From: Brugia malayi
Lineage: Eukaryota > Nematoda > Chromadorea > Rhabditida > Onchocercidae
Direction: 5' to 3'
Assembly (NCBI RefSeq): GCF_000002995.4
Contig: NW_025062475.1
Coordinates: forward strand, 1,116,001 to 1,180,000
DNA: 64,000 nt
Shown: positions 13,131 through 25,985 of the stretch, in pieces
Layout of the letters: each line of letters begins with the position of its first letter
Position numbering within the stretch: the stretch's first letter is position 1
Made by a program: the position numbers and the translations under genes
Notes under the pieces: generated by a model
Databases searched by the model: none
What the model was told of the DNA's origin: nothing
The model's input: the letters and a program-made list of their open reading frames with translations, nothing else

Positions 13131-16100
13131 ATGGAAGAAATTTCAATTTCGGATTATAGAAGTACAATTTCTGCTAGGCCAGTTTTTAGTCGAACTGTTG
13201 GATCAATATCTAGTCCAACTTATGGTATGACAACAGGTAAGTTTCATTTTAATTTTGATTAATTTAATTTTTAATTTTAATATTAAACTCTGAGTATAAT
13301 AATTCAATCATCTTATTTTGAAGCTTTTTTTTTTGTGTGTGTGTGTAAATTTTAAACATTTTATGATTTTGAAAATTAATTCAAAAATTTTTTACCATAT
13401 TTTATGAATACTTTAAAACGTATATTGTATTTACTTGTCGGATAAGTATCGAAATAAGAATTTAGAATTTTGGAATCTGTCATTTTTTAAGTGAATAATA
13501 TAATTTTGAAAAAAAAAAAAACAAAAAAAATTTCAAAAACTATTTCTATAATTTGAAGCAACCGGTGGTAGAATCCTGAAAACCGTAACGGAAATCGGTT
13601 CATCATCATTGCATAGTAGTGGTATGTCACCATTTGGACAAAATGCTGCATCAGCAATACGTGATACACGTGAACGGGAAAAAAAGGAAATGAGCGATTT
13701 AAATGATCGTCTTGCTTCCTACATAGAAAAGGTTTTCTTTTCCTGATAAAACAACACGGAAGTAAATAAGTAAAAGAAGTAAATAATTAGTCAAATAAAC
13801 AATTAATCAGTAAAAGTTAGCAAAAAAAGTAAATAAACAAATAAAAAATTGTAAACAGGAAAATTTGGCTAACTTTCAGGTACGCTTTCTTGAAGCACAG
13901 AACCGTAAATTAGCTGCTGATCTAAATTTATTACGTGGTCGTTGGGGTAAAGATTCTGTAAGTGTTCGTGCGATGTATGAAGGTGAACTACAGGTATAAA
14001 ATTTTAAATAAAACTTAGAAATTTATTTATTTATTTTTTTTTTTTCTTTAGGGAAATTATCTTTACTAAATTATTCGTTTTCAATTTTAAACATTAAAAT
14101 ATTATCAATATTAATTGGAAAAAAAAAAGTGCTTAAATTATGGCTAATATAATTTATTTAATAAGTTTATTCATTGTTAATCTTTTATTATTTACTTTTC
14201 AAATTAATTATAAAATAATTTTTCGCTTCTTTTTTTTTTTGCAACAAAAATTTAATTTTAAATTATTTATCGGTTTCTTATTTTTCTTACGTAATTTTTT
14301 TTTTTTATCATTTAGGAGGCACGGAAAATAATAAACGATACGAATAGCGAACGCGAAGATTTAGAAAAACGAATTCGGAAATTGATGGATGACTTAACGG
14401 AATGCAAAAAACGGTTAGTGTTATTTTCGTTATCAAACGAAGAGCAAAAAAAAGTTACTTTTTTTATTTTACAGATATGATGATGCACTTCGCGCACATC
14501 AAGCTGATCGAAAATGCATTGATGAATTATTGGTGAGTTCCGGTTTTCCGGATTTATACTTATTACAATAACATAGCATTACATTGTTCACTTTTTTTTC
14601 TCTTTTTTTGCAAATTTTTGTGTTAATTATTCTATCAGTTTATTTAAGCTGTAGTGATTGATTATGGTATTGTTATTATCAATTATCATCTCCAATAATC
14701 CATTAGTTGTTATCACTGATTTGTTATTCCTACTTTTTAAGTTATCATTGATAATCAGTGATTACTATTTTCAAGAAATAATAATATAGGTAAAATTATC
14801 TGGTCTGGAAGCTGAAATTAACCTTTTACGACGTCGGGTCAGTAGTTTGGAAGAAGAAGTAAGCCGTATCAAACGAGATAACTTGCATTTTGTTAATGAA
14901 CTCAACAAGGCAAGAGCAGTAAGTTATTAAAAGTATTTTTGTTTATACTTTTGAAGTTAAGTTTTAAATTTCTCTAAAAATACTTTTATTTAAAATTTTG
15001 AAGTTAATTTAAATTTTTCTAAAAGTATTTTTGTTGAAACTTTTGAAATTGATTTAAATTTCTCTCTTTGTGATATGCTATTGCATATTTTATGATTTAA
15101 ATGCAAAAAATAAATTGAATTAATAGTAAAATTTTTCTTTTTTAAAATTGTATAATATAATTATATGATTTTGTATATATGTTTCGGTTAATTAAGTTTA
15201 AATTTTTACAAAAAATTTATTAATAAATCCAAAAAAAAAAAAAAAAAAAAAAAGAAAAAAAATCCATATGAAATATAGTTAAATGAAAATAAATAGCATT
15301 TAAATAAACATGCAAAAATTAGAAATCGAAAAATGAAATGAATTCGGAAATAAATCATTTTTTTTTTTTTTTTTTTTTTACAGGATTTGGATCAGGAAAC
15401 GCTTAATCGGATCGATTTTCAAAATCAGGTGCAAACATTACTGGAAGAAATTGATTTCATGCGTCGTGTGCATGATCAGGAAATTAATGAATTGCAAGCA
15501 ATGGCTGCACGTGATACAACACCGGAAAATCGGGAATATTTCAAGAATGAACTTTCATCTGCAATTCGTGATATTCGTGCTGAATATGATCAAGTTCAAA
15601 AATTTTTTACCTTTCTTTATTTTAAATTTAAACAAAAAAAAATTTTTTGTTTAAGCAAAAAAAAAATTTTTGCTAGCTGTAATAAAATAAAAAGTTATTT
15701 TCTTAAATTTTACATTTTATTAAAATTTTGAAAATATGAATTAATTAAATCAACTAAATAAAAAAAAAAAGAAATATTTGCTAGTTTCTAATAAAATAAA
15801 AGGAAATCAATCATTTTGTTAAATTTTACATTTTATTCAAATTTAAAGTTATGAATTAATTAAATCAACTAAATAAAAAAAAAAAAAAAAAAAATATTTG
15901 CTAGTTTCTAATAAAATAAAAGGAAATCAATCATTTTGTTAAATTTTACATTTTATTCAAATTTAAAGTTATGAATTAATTAAATTAAATTAAACTTTTT
16001 TTTTTTTTTGCATTACTAGATATGCAATATGAATCGAACAGATATGGAATCATGGTATAAATTAAAAGTACAAGAAATTCAAACTCAATCAACAAGACAA

Positions 16101-18063
16101 AACTTGGAACAAGGTTATGCTAAAGAGGAGGTGAAGCGACTTCGTGTGCAACTTTCCGAGCTACGCGGAAAATTAGCTGATCTTGAAGGACGTGTTAGTA
16201 GTACTACTGTATTTCTGCTTTTTAAATTCTTTCATTTTTTTTTTTTTTTTAATTTTTTAAAAAGTTAATTAAAATTTTTGAAATGATAAATTTTTTTTTT
16301 TTTTGCTAAAAACTAATTTTTGATCTTTTCTTGGAAGATAAAAAAAAAATATATATTATATTTATATATTTATGTTTTATTTGGAAAAAACGAAAAAAAA
16401 AAAAAGGGGCGAATGAATTTCTGTTGCTCTAAGGGGGAAATAAATTAAATTTCAAAAAAAAAAAAAAATTTAAAAAAGCATTGTTTTATTATTCATCAAA
16501 TTATCAAATTTTATCCCAAAATATTGCAAAATTTTTTTTTTAAATTTCATACAAAAAACTTTTAAAGTTTATATAATCATTATTAAGAAATGAAATATTT
16601 GAAATTTAAAGTAATACTGAAAAATTTTGCGATAGTAAAATAAAATGCTTTTATTTTTAATTAAAATCTCATATGAAATGCATTCATTTAATTAAATTTT
16701 ATAATTATTCTGCGCTTCAATCAGTGTTTTTTGCAAAGTTTTTCTTTTTATTTTTTTTTATTTTTTTAAAAAAATTTTAAAATAATATTTATGCTAATAT
16801 AAGATGAATTATGTTTGTTGAAAAAAAAAAATAAGATTTAAATTTTAGAATTCACTGCTAGAGAAGCAAATGCAAGAATTGAATTATCAATTGGAAGATG
16901 ATCAACGATCCTATGAAGCTGCCCTAAATGATCGAGATGCCCAAATCCGGAAAATGCGGGAAGAATGTCAAGCATTAATGATGGAATTGCAAATGCTTTT
17001 AGACACCAAACAAGTTTGTCAATAAATTCATTAATTTTACTTTTTTTTTTTTTTTTTTTAACAAAAAATATAATTTTACTTTTTTTTTAACAAAATTTTA
17101 TTAAAAATTTAAAATCAAAAAATAAGCAAAAATCAGATGCATTATTAATTGCTAATAAGAATGATTAATTAATCATAAAATTGAAAAGTTTATAAATTGA
17201 AACGATAATATTATCTAAAATGCTAAATGTTTAATTTCAATTCAATATACTTATAAAAAAAATATTTTCTATTTTCAAATTTCAAATAATACTATTTATA
17301 AAATTGAAATCTTTTTATCAAACAAAAAAAAAAAAAAAAAAAAAAAATTTCTATTAGAAAATTAATTTCATCTAAAATTTTCACTCAATAATTATTTAAT
17401 TATTAATTTATAATTTATTCTGTAATAGCTAAAATTTCAAAAATGAAATGTAGTATTTCATTTTTAAATTAAATTTAAATTTTTATTTGCTAATTTTTTT
17501 TTTTTTTTCTTGTATCAAATTATCGTTTTCATTTTAGACTTTAGATGCTGAAATAGCAATTTATCGAAAAATGCTTGAAGGTGAAGAGAATCGAGCTGGT
17601 TTACGTCAACTTGTTGAACAGGTTGTTAAAACACATGGCCTTACGGAAGTTGGTGAAACCGGTAAACATCAATCATTTCATTTCATTTCGTTTCATTTCG
17701 TTTACTGTCAACTATCCATAAATTTTGTCAAATTTTTGATCAAAAATTAAAAAATGACATTTTTTTTTTTTTTTTTCTTCTTTATTTTTCATTTTGGTTG
17801 AAAAAAAATTTTTTTTTCATTGTAGTTCAAATTATTATTTGTTTTAATGAAATTTAATGAAAAATTAAAAAGCAAAATTTTTAGTTAAAATCATTATTTA
17901 ATAAAAAATAAAAATATATTTTCCGGGAATTTTTTTTTTTTTTTTTTTTTGAATTTATTTGGAAACAAACATTTCCGGTATATAATAAATTTAAAAGACT
18001 AAAAGTAGAATTTTATCATTTTAATTATTCATATCATTTCATTGGAAAATGATGATGATTATT

Positions 18064-18094
<31 letters not shown>

Positions 18095-20520
18095 CTAGAA
18101 AACAAACATTTCCGGTATATAATAAATTTAAAAGACTAAAAGTAGAATTTTATAACCATATTACAACTATATTAGATTTAAAATTTATTTGAAAAGTCAG
18201 ACTTAAAATGTTTATTTATTTTCAATAAAATTAGTTTTTCATACTGTAAACAAAATTTTTATTATGCAATCATTTTTTTTGCATATTTTGTCTAAATTTT
18301 ATTGAAATTTTTAGAGAAAAGAAAGTGAAAATAATCATTTCTGTTTTTACTTTTACTGTCAAAATTTTTGATAGAAAAAAATAATTTCAAATTTAAAGTA
18401 TTAATTACATTAAATTGCAAATTAAAAGTTTAATTTCATCAGCAATTAAAACATCGAAAAAAAGAATTTTGTTTCTAAATTAAAAAGAAGGAAGAAATTA
18501 TATAATAGGAAAGAACTTTTTATTTTTTTAAAGTATATTATTTGAAATTAAAACTTGTTTTCTCTTTTTTTTTTTTTTTTTTTTTTTGATCCTTTCTTCA
18601 TCATTTTTAATTTAAATTGTTAATTGATAACATCTATTTTCCGGGTGCTTATCAGACTTTTGTACATCTTTTTTACGGAATTTTTTTTTTTTATTCCTGA
18701 ACAAAATGTTTTACAGAACTCCGCTTGGTAATTTTTTTTATTTCTTTCCGGAGATATAACGAAGAATCTTTCGAATAATTAATTAGTGCATTTATACTTT
18801 TATAAATTTACTTACTCATCTTTATTACTTTAATAAATTCACTTATCTTTCTTACTTTTATAAATTTACTTACTTATCTTTATTACTTTTATAAATTTAC
18901 TTATCTTTATTACTTTCATAAATTTACTTACTTATCTTTATTAACTATTTCTATAAATATTTTTTAATGTTTTTTTTTTTTTTATTGATTATTTCATTAT
19001 ATTTTTCTGATAAATTAAAAATTTTTCGCACCATTTTACATTTAAAAAATTGATTTGAAATTAAATTAAAATTGAAATATAGCATTTGATCATTTGAATA
19101 TTTGATTTACAAATATAGAAATATAAAAGCAAAATTATGCAACAAATTTCAAATTAATCATTTTAAAAAAAAAAATGATATTTTATTGAAGAGACTATAC
19201 GTGTACTGAAAGGTGAAACAGCTAGTCGTACGTCATTTCAACGTTCCGCCAAAGGAAATGTTTCTATACAGGTCTTTTTTTTTTTTTATTGTTTTATTGT
19301 TGTAGAAATTTGAAAAAAAAAAATGTTTTTTTTTTTTTATTATTGTAAAAATTTTGGAATAATTTCTTTTAAAGCAATAACTAACATTGATAATTTTCAA
19401 ATCTAAAACACTATTAATTTATGCAAAATTAGAAATGATAAATTATTGCATTATTGAAATTGAAATTAATTATTCCGGTATAGAATTTCAGGATTAAATA
19501 TGAAATTTCAGGATGCTGCATCAGATGGTAAATATGTTTTATTGGAGAATACACATCGTTCCAAGGAGGAAGCAATTGGTGAATGGAGATTGAAACGAAA
19601 AATTGATGGTAAACGTGAAATTGTATATACTTTTCCAAGAGATTTCATTTTAAAACCTGGAAAATCGGTTAAGGTAAATTTTTTTAAAAATTTTTTTAAA
19701 GTATAATTTTGTATAGTTTAATAAGATAATATTATCAACAGTCCTGAAATTGGATTATTTTAATTTGTTTGTAAATTATATTTAAATTTCGAAATAACTG
19801 GAATAGAATAATATCTGAAATTTAATAAATTTTTTAAAACCTAGAAATATTTTATGCAATCTGGTAATAAATATAATGTATATTTTCTATATGAAATCTA
19901 ATTAATTAACTTCAAATTATCTCATTAACCGGAAATTTATCAATTTTAGATCTGGGCTCGTGGCCAAGGAATATACAATCCACCGGATCAGTTAGTCTTT
20001 GATGCGGAAGAATCATTCGGAATTGGCTCTAATGTACAAACCATTCTCTTTAATAAAGAGGGAGAGGTGATTGTTTGAATTTTATAATTAATACAAATAG
20101 CAATTAATTTATTAACTTCAACTATTATTATTCATCGATTCGAAATTAAATACAAATTTAGAGAAAAAAAAATGAAATTAATTTTTAACTCAATTAATCA
20201 CTTTATTGTTTAAATATGAAATTAACTCAATTAATTACTTTATTGTTTAAATATGAAATTAACTCAATTAATTACTTTATTGTTTAAATATGAAATTAAC
20301 TCAATTAATTACTTTATTGTTTAAATATGAAACTTTAATATGACAATTGATTTGATTTCTTTCTTACTTAACCATTTTTTTTTCTTTTTGCACTAAAATT
20401 ACAATATAATAAATAAGATTTGAAATTTTATTTATTACTTAAAAAAGCAAAAAAGAATTTTTTTCCCAATTTCAGGAACGTGCATCGCATATTCAACGCT
20501 CAAGTCATACTGTCAATTAA
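13131..20520 (+). CDS. ifb-1: cytoplasmic intermediate filament protein, B type (isoform B)
   Basis: Fourteen exons: 13131-13236, 13559-13731, 13880-13993, 14316-14413, 14475-14532, 14790-14918, 15384-15593, 16020-16193, 16849-17013, 17538-17661, 19192-19271, 19512-19673, 19950-20066 and 20476-20520. All junctions keep frame, giving 584 residues. The head (1 to about 73) is Ser/Thr-rich. The coiled-coil rod starts near [12 protein letters not shown] (82-93) and [15 protein letters not shown], and ends at the consensus [13 protein letters not shown] (414-426). The tail carries the lamin-type Ig-like domain (about 470-570, with [17 protein letters not shown]), and the protein ends HTVN. The rod length fits the lamin-like invertebrate type with a long coil 1b. 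Such proteins pair with A-type filaments in epidermal attachment structures of nematodes. The B assignment rests on tail wording recalled from the family ([21 protein letters not shown]) and on the two-head layout. Lys/Arg and Glu codons follow local AT bias, and there is no sign of decay. Confidence 0.9.
15600..16010. repeat. triplicated about 115-bp intronic segment
   Basis: Inside the intron after exon 7 of the filament gene are two near-identical copies (about 15772-15892 and 15893-16000). Each contains TTTGCTAGTTTCTAATAAAA, ACATTTTATTCAAATTTAAA and ATGAATTAATTAAAT. A third, more diverged copy lies just upstream (about 15665-15770). The last copy ends close to the acceptor of exon 8, so the duplications have lengthened the intron without touching the splice site. 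Confidence 0.75.
17961..18152. repeat. duplicated 54-bp block within an intron
   Basis: A block containing AACAAACATTTCCGGTATAT and TAAAAGACTAAAAGTAGAAT occurs at about 17963-18016 and again at about 18100-18152. Both copies follow a long T run. The block sits in the intron between filament exons 10 and 11. Confidence 0.8.
18780..18960. repeat. about 31-bp imperfect tandem repeat
   Basis: About five copies of a unit like ATAAATTTACTTACTTATCT followed by TTATTACTTT, in the same intron between filament exons 10 and 11. Confidence 0.7.
20172..20335. repeat. 37-bp tandem repeat, about four copies
   Basis: The unit contains ATGAAATTAACTCAATTAAT and ACTTTATTGTTTAAAT. The first copy (from 20172) carries a small insertion and later copies are almost identical. 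It lies in the last intron of the filament gene. Confidence 0.85.
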
Positions 20521-20699
20521 AAATTTTATGAAAACAACAGCGATAACAATTCTCAATTAAAATTTACTCTTTTTTTTTTTTTTTTTTCCTAAATTGTTTT
20601 TTAGCTGTTAAAAAAAGTGCCAAACTGTTATTTCAATATAATCCGATTTTCTTTATAATCCAAATGATATTTCTTTTTATTATTACTCATTAAAATTTT

Positions 20700-20960
20700 A
20701 TCGATCAAATAATCAATTAGTACTTGAATCAATTATCTAATCACTTTAGCAATCAAATAATTAATTAGTAATTCAATCAATTATCCGATTACTTTATCAA
20801 TCAAGTAATCAATTAGTAATTGAATTAATTACTTTATCATCAAATAATCAATTAGTATTTAAATCAATTATCTGATTACTTTATCAATCAAGCAATCAAT
20901 TAGTAATTGAATTAATTGCTTAATTACTTTATCAATCAAATAATCAATTAGTAGCTTATC
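20700..20960. repeat. about 57-bp imperfect tandem repeat
   Basis: Four to five diverged copies of a unit with ATCAAATAATCAATTAGTAA and GAATCAATTATCTGATTACT. They begin 180 bases after the filament stop codon, so they may be transcribed as 3' UTR. Confidence 0.75.
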
Positions 20961-23204
20961 TAATTATTTCGATTAAAAATAGCCTAATTACTCATATATA
21001 CATATATAAATATGCGTATAGATATATATATATATATATAACATCATAATTGTCATCATTCAACCCTTATCCTTTTCGGTAATTAATTAAAATGCATCAA
21101 ATAATTAATTAGTTGGTTAATTAATTAATTAATATGTGTTAAACTAATTTTCGTTCATTTCCATCGTTGATTTCACTTGCACCACACACTAATTTGATAA
21201 TTTTATCACATTTGGTTGAGGCACTTTTATCATAAAATAATTTTCTATGCACTGCTTTGCTTCATTTATGATATCATAATTCTATTTTTGTTTTCTTCTC
21301 CTTTTTTTTTCTTTTTTTTTTCTTTGAAATTTAAAAGAACAATGAAAAAAAAAAAAAAAATTAGCCTTGATTTTTTTTTTCTTTTCCCATTATATTATCA
21401 GTTTGATTTTTTTTTTTTTGTTGAAGTAAAATAATTTGATGCGCATTTTTTGATTGTTTACATTTATTTCAAACAATTTAATTTCTGGATTGATTGATAT
21501 CAAAAAAAAACAAAAACAAAAACAAAAAAAATAATAATAATTTGGCTTGGCTTTATTATTTCAGGTAATTGAGACCAATTGGAGTTATTTGTTAAAGAAG
21601 TTGCTATTTGAAATATTTTGAAAAGTATATGCAAATTATTTTTAAATCGTAAAAATGAAATATTTTGTTTTAATTAGTTTAAAAATTTTAATTCTAAAAA
21701 ATTTTTTGCAAATTTCAAAATTTTTTGATTTATTCAAATAGCAAAGAAAAATTAAAGTTTTAACGCATGCTTCTTGGCGCAAGATGCAATAGATTTTCAT
21801 TTAGATTACTGTTCCTTTTTTTTTTTTTTTGCTAGTTTTAAACTTTTTATCATTCCGGATGAGGGCACTTTTTCCGGATAGCACATCAATTTCACTTATT
21901 TGCAGCATGCATAGCACATAGCAAGCATTAATTGAACGCACAGTTTTAGATAGACAAGAAAAAAAAAACAAAAGAGAATTTATACCATATTGTAGTGATT
22001 GAGATTTCCTGTTCCGGTTTATAAGAAAAAAACATTCCGGTATTTCATTCATAGCCGATTCTTCCTGAATTTTTCAATTTACAATCAAAAAAAAAAAAAA
22101 AAAAAAGGGCAAAAGCAAAAGAATATGTACTGTTCAGGGCAAATTTTTTCCTTTTGGAATTCAATTCTCTGAACTAAAAGAAAATTTTACGTATTTTATT
22201 TTCTCTCTACAAAATTGTTTTTGAAAATCTTTGCAAGACTACACTTTAAATTTTCAAATGTCATACGAAATGTGAAAGCTTTACTTGAATTCTTTTTCCG
22301 GAAATATTCCCGGTTTAGCATGCAAATTGGACTCGATTTTATTTTTTTACTGTTTTGGAATATTAAAAAAGGTGAAGTGCGTTATGTGTGAAGAAAAAAA
22401 TGGTATACAGTTTGATACATTTCATGAAATAATTTTGAAAAACTTTTAAACTATTCTTTCATTCTTGCAATTTCAAAAATTTATGCAACTATTTTTAAAA
22501 CAGTTTAAAGTTTAAAATTACGAAGATTAAAGAACAGTTTAAAAATCAAAAGTATGATTGATGAGAGGAAAAAAAAAAAAAAGAAAACCATTCAAAATTA
22601 ATAAAAAAATTGTTTTAAAAGACTGCTTCCTTTTTTCTCGAATTTAACCTTTTTTTTTTTTTATAAAACACAATGCTTAGAATTTTGATCGTAAGTTTTA
22701 CTAAATTTTTATAAATTTCATTCAAATTTTAAATTGTGTGATAAATAATTTGTCCATTATACATTATCAGTGATAATGTTGATAATAGCTTCTTTAATAA
22801 TCATTCCTATCGTGAATGAACTAGAATTGCGCTTCAAATAAGCAATTCGAGAAGCAAATGAAATCGTATATGTACATGCATAACATGTAATGTCGATCGG
22901 ACAAAATGAATAAAAATTCACAACCTAAATTGTAAATATTTGCTAAAAAATTTTAGATGCTTTAAAATCTTAAAAAGTTTTAAAACTTAAAATTAAATTA
23001 TTTTCGAATCATACAATTTAGGCAAAAAAAAAAAAAAAAAACATCTATTTTATATCAAATTATCTGATTACTAATATCAGTATGATAATTAATAATAGAT
23101 AATAATTTAAGACAAATGATTATTTAAAGCTCCGATCGACAACCAATTTTTTTTTTTTTCTTCTTTTTTTTGTCACTTTTATTTCTGTTTTTGGAAATAA
23201 TATC

Positions 23205-23260
23205 ATTCCGGAAAATTCATTCAGTAATGCAAATTCCGGAAAATTCATTCAGTAATGCAA
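23205..23260. repeat. 28-bp direct duplication
   Basis: Two exact adjacent copies of a 28-base unit that begins ATTCCGGAAAATTCATTCAG. Each carries the self-complementary octamer TTCCGGAA. Confidence 0.85.
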
Positions 23261-25129
23261 ATTCTCTTCAATTTGTCACACTGTAAATTGTCTGTCTGTC
23301 CGTCTGTCTGTCTGTGTGTGTGTGTACGCATGAAGTAATTAGATTAAAAAATATTTCCATTATCTATGTATTACATTGAAAAAAAAAAATCTATGAAAAA
23401 GAGAGATCTTTTAGCTGTTTAGCTTTATTATTGTTAATTAATTAATTAATTAATCAAGAAAATAAATGGTGCGGAATAAATAAATATTTCATATTTATGT
23501 GTGTTACACATTTTTTCATACAAAAAATACATGGAGCAAGAAGATATTATTCAGTTATTTTTATTATTAATTAGTTAATTAATTAATTGAACTTTATAAC
23601 TGATAATGGAAAAGGAAAAAAAAAAGGAGAGAAAGAGAAAAAAAAATAGATTGAATTATGAATTTTCATCCCTGATATATCCTATAAAATAATTCATTGA
23701 TTAGAAGAAGCAGTTTGGAATTGAAATTTTCCCCATAGTATTAGCATTATAGTATCATTACTCTTTGATTATATTATATGAGAAAAAAGTCTTTGCAGTT
23801 TGTTTTTATTCAAAATATAATCGATTGAATTATTTCTTAAGTGACATCTGTGGAATACTTTATAAGAAAATAAAGAAAAAAAAAAATGATGAAGATTTGA
23901 AAACTCAAAATTTAATAATAATAGAAAAAAAGTTCGAGTGATTTATCCAAGTTTCATATCTACTTGTAGCATAAAATGCGTAGTCAGGAGTTGAAAATCT
24001 AGAATCAAAATTAGAAAGTTGATCGGTTCTCTGAAGTATTTCTGAAATCATTTTAATTTTTAAAATTATTTTTAAAATTTATTGGCATATTCATCAACAT
24101 TTCCATAATTTCAATGCGACAAATTCAGTTTAATTTATTTATGTTTAAAGCAAAATAAAAATAATTTTAAAAATTTAATTTGCAATCATTAGAAATGAGT
24201 GAAGGAAAAGGAATGAAATAGAAAGAAAAAAAAAAAAAGAATTATAAACAAATTGATTGAATCAAAAGGAAATTTTTCATTCTTCTGATTTTATGACAAT
24301 CACTAAGCTAAAGTCTAACTTTTGTTAATTTATTTCTGAAGATACAAATCAACAATAAAAAATGATCAAAATTCCATATTGTCTTTTTCATTATAAATAA
24401 TTAATCAAAATTAAATAACAAAAAACATCATACATAAAATTAAATTAAATAAAAATAAAATAAAAAAATAAGGTAATTACTGTAATGTACGAAATAGACT
24501 TTTATATAGTTACTAAATTGCAGAGAAGACATCAAGTATAATCGAAATAAACAAACTTCAAAAAGTTTACAATGCAAATCAAAATGCATACAATATTTTT
24601 AATTTTGATGGGAAAAAAAGCTAGAATTGGTTAAAATATCACTTATTCATGTGAAATTTTAAATTAAATGAATTATAATTTTTAGTTCAAATGAAATCTA
24701 ATAGCGAAAAATGGTCTAATTGAAATAAACCTTTTATTAATTGCACTCATCGTGTCATCAATATTTTAATTCTCCGTATATGGTGTTATCATCTATTTGC
24801 TAATGTAACAAAAAGAGAAAAAAAAAAATGAAAATGATCAAATGGTCCGTGAACTTTCACCCTGAATTTTTATCATAGCTTTAAGTGTTAGAAAAAAACA
24901 AAAAACAAAAAACAAAACAACAAAATAATCTATGTTTTAGCTATAGATTATAAATATAATTGATGTCATTTACGTAATAATTGATACGTGTTACTCACGT
25001 GAATACTATTGTCCGTACTGGATGAAGAATTAATCCTGTCTATGCAAAGATGAAATATTTCAGAAAATATATGCGAGCTTCTGTATACCTAAGTATAATT
25101 TACATTATTCAGCAATATGCTATCAGTTT

Positions 25130-25440
25130 ATGGATTAACTGAATCCCTCAAATACCGCGAAGTCTCGAAGATTTCGTAGTCTGTATATCATCTGAGTCTC
25201 TCAAACACCGTGAAGTTTCGAGGACTTCGTGGTGTACGGACTACTGAATCTCTCAAACACCGCGAAACCTCCGAGACCCCTCAGTCCCATGAACTTCTGC
25301 TGTCGTTCACTCCTGCATTACATTGCACCGGCCAACGGTGAAATACCGTTACCGGTCATTCACCAGTGTTTCTATTAGTGGGCACCGATAATCATATCGC
25401 GGTGGCTTCTTTTCAAGTTCGGGAAAGTGACAATGCGTGA
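25130..25440. other. locally GC-rich, repeat- and hairpin-containing patch
   Basis: Base composition rises sharply here compared with the AT-rich DNA around it. Three imperfect units of about 60 bases each start with CTGAATC(C/T)CTCAAA and a (C/T)ACCGCGAAG-like core. They are followed by a clean hairpin at 25327-25356 (ACCGG, then AACGGT-GAAAT-ACCGTT, then CCGGT). No open frame explains it. Upstream control region of the DHHC gene, a non-coding RNA, or a remnant of foreign or mobile DNA are all possible. Confidence 0.55.
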
Positions 25441-25910
25441 TGGTTGTTACGTGTAACGTGGCTATAGTATTAGTGCTTTTTCAGAAATAGAACTGAAGAA
25501 AAAAGAGGTATCTTCTTTTATGTATTATAATATTTGATGCAAAGGTACTGTTAAACATTCACGTCGTTTTTTTTTTCCTGTAAGTTAACGAAAAAAAGAA
25601 AAGAACAGAAGTTTACTTTTTATTTGGTGTTTTTCACTACTGATAGTTTTATGTGTAACTTAATAGTTTACCCAAAAATATTGTCCGACATTTGCTTTGC
25701 TTTTTTTTTCCTTTGCATAATTTTACAATATTTATTCTTCGATTTGTTAATGTTATCAAAATAGTTCGATTGATTAAGCTAGTTACGTGATTTGAAAAAA
25801 AAAAAAACTAGGTTTTATCAAATATCTGACTGATCAGGTGCTTATTACTTAATTGAATGAAAGGAAAAAGAGGATTTAAAGGATAAATTTTGTAGTTTGT
25901 TAATGTCTAA

Positions 25911-25985
25911 TTGCAGGTTGTGGTTTAAGAAAGACGTATTTTGAAGGGATACTATTGATAGCTTGAATAATCTGATGCACAAATA
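25911..25985 (+). promoter_or_regulatory. 5' leader and splice acceptor of the ZDHHC6-like gene
   Basis: CTAATTGCAG ends at 25916, giving a 69-base leader before the ATG pair at 25986/25989. It could be a trans-splice site or the acceptor of a 5' UTR intron. Confidence 0.45.

Larger units (their letters stand above)
20521..25916. other. intergenic region between the filament and DHHC genes
   Basis: No protein-like frame on either strand. It holds the 3' flank of the filament gene (no clear AATAAA soon after the stop), a tandem array at about 20700-20960, several TTCCGG motifs, a 28-bp direct duplication (23205-23260), TCTG/TG simple DNA (23288-23325) and the GC-rich patch at about 25140-25440 listed separately. 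Confidence 0.6.

Noticed and set aside
16194..16210. Extension of filament exon 8 by VSSTT using a later GTATTT donor
   Set aside because: The earlier donor GTTAGT restores the conserved LADLEGR-NSLLEKQ rod sequence exactly.
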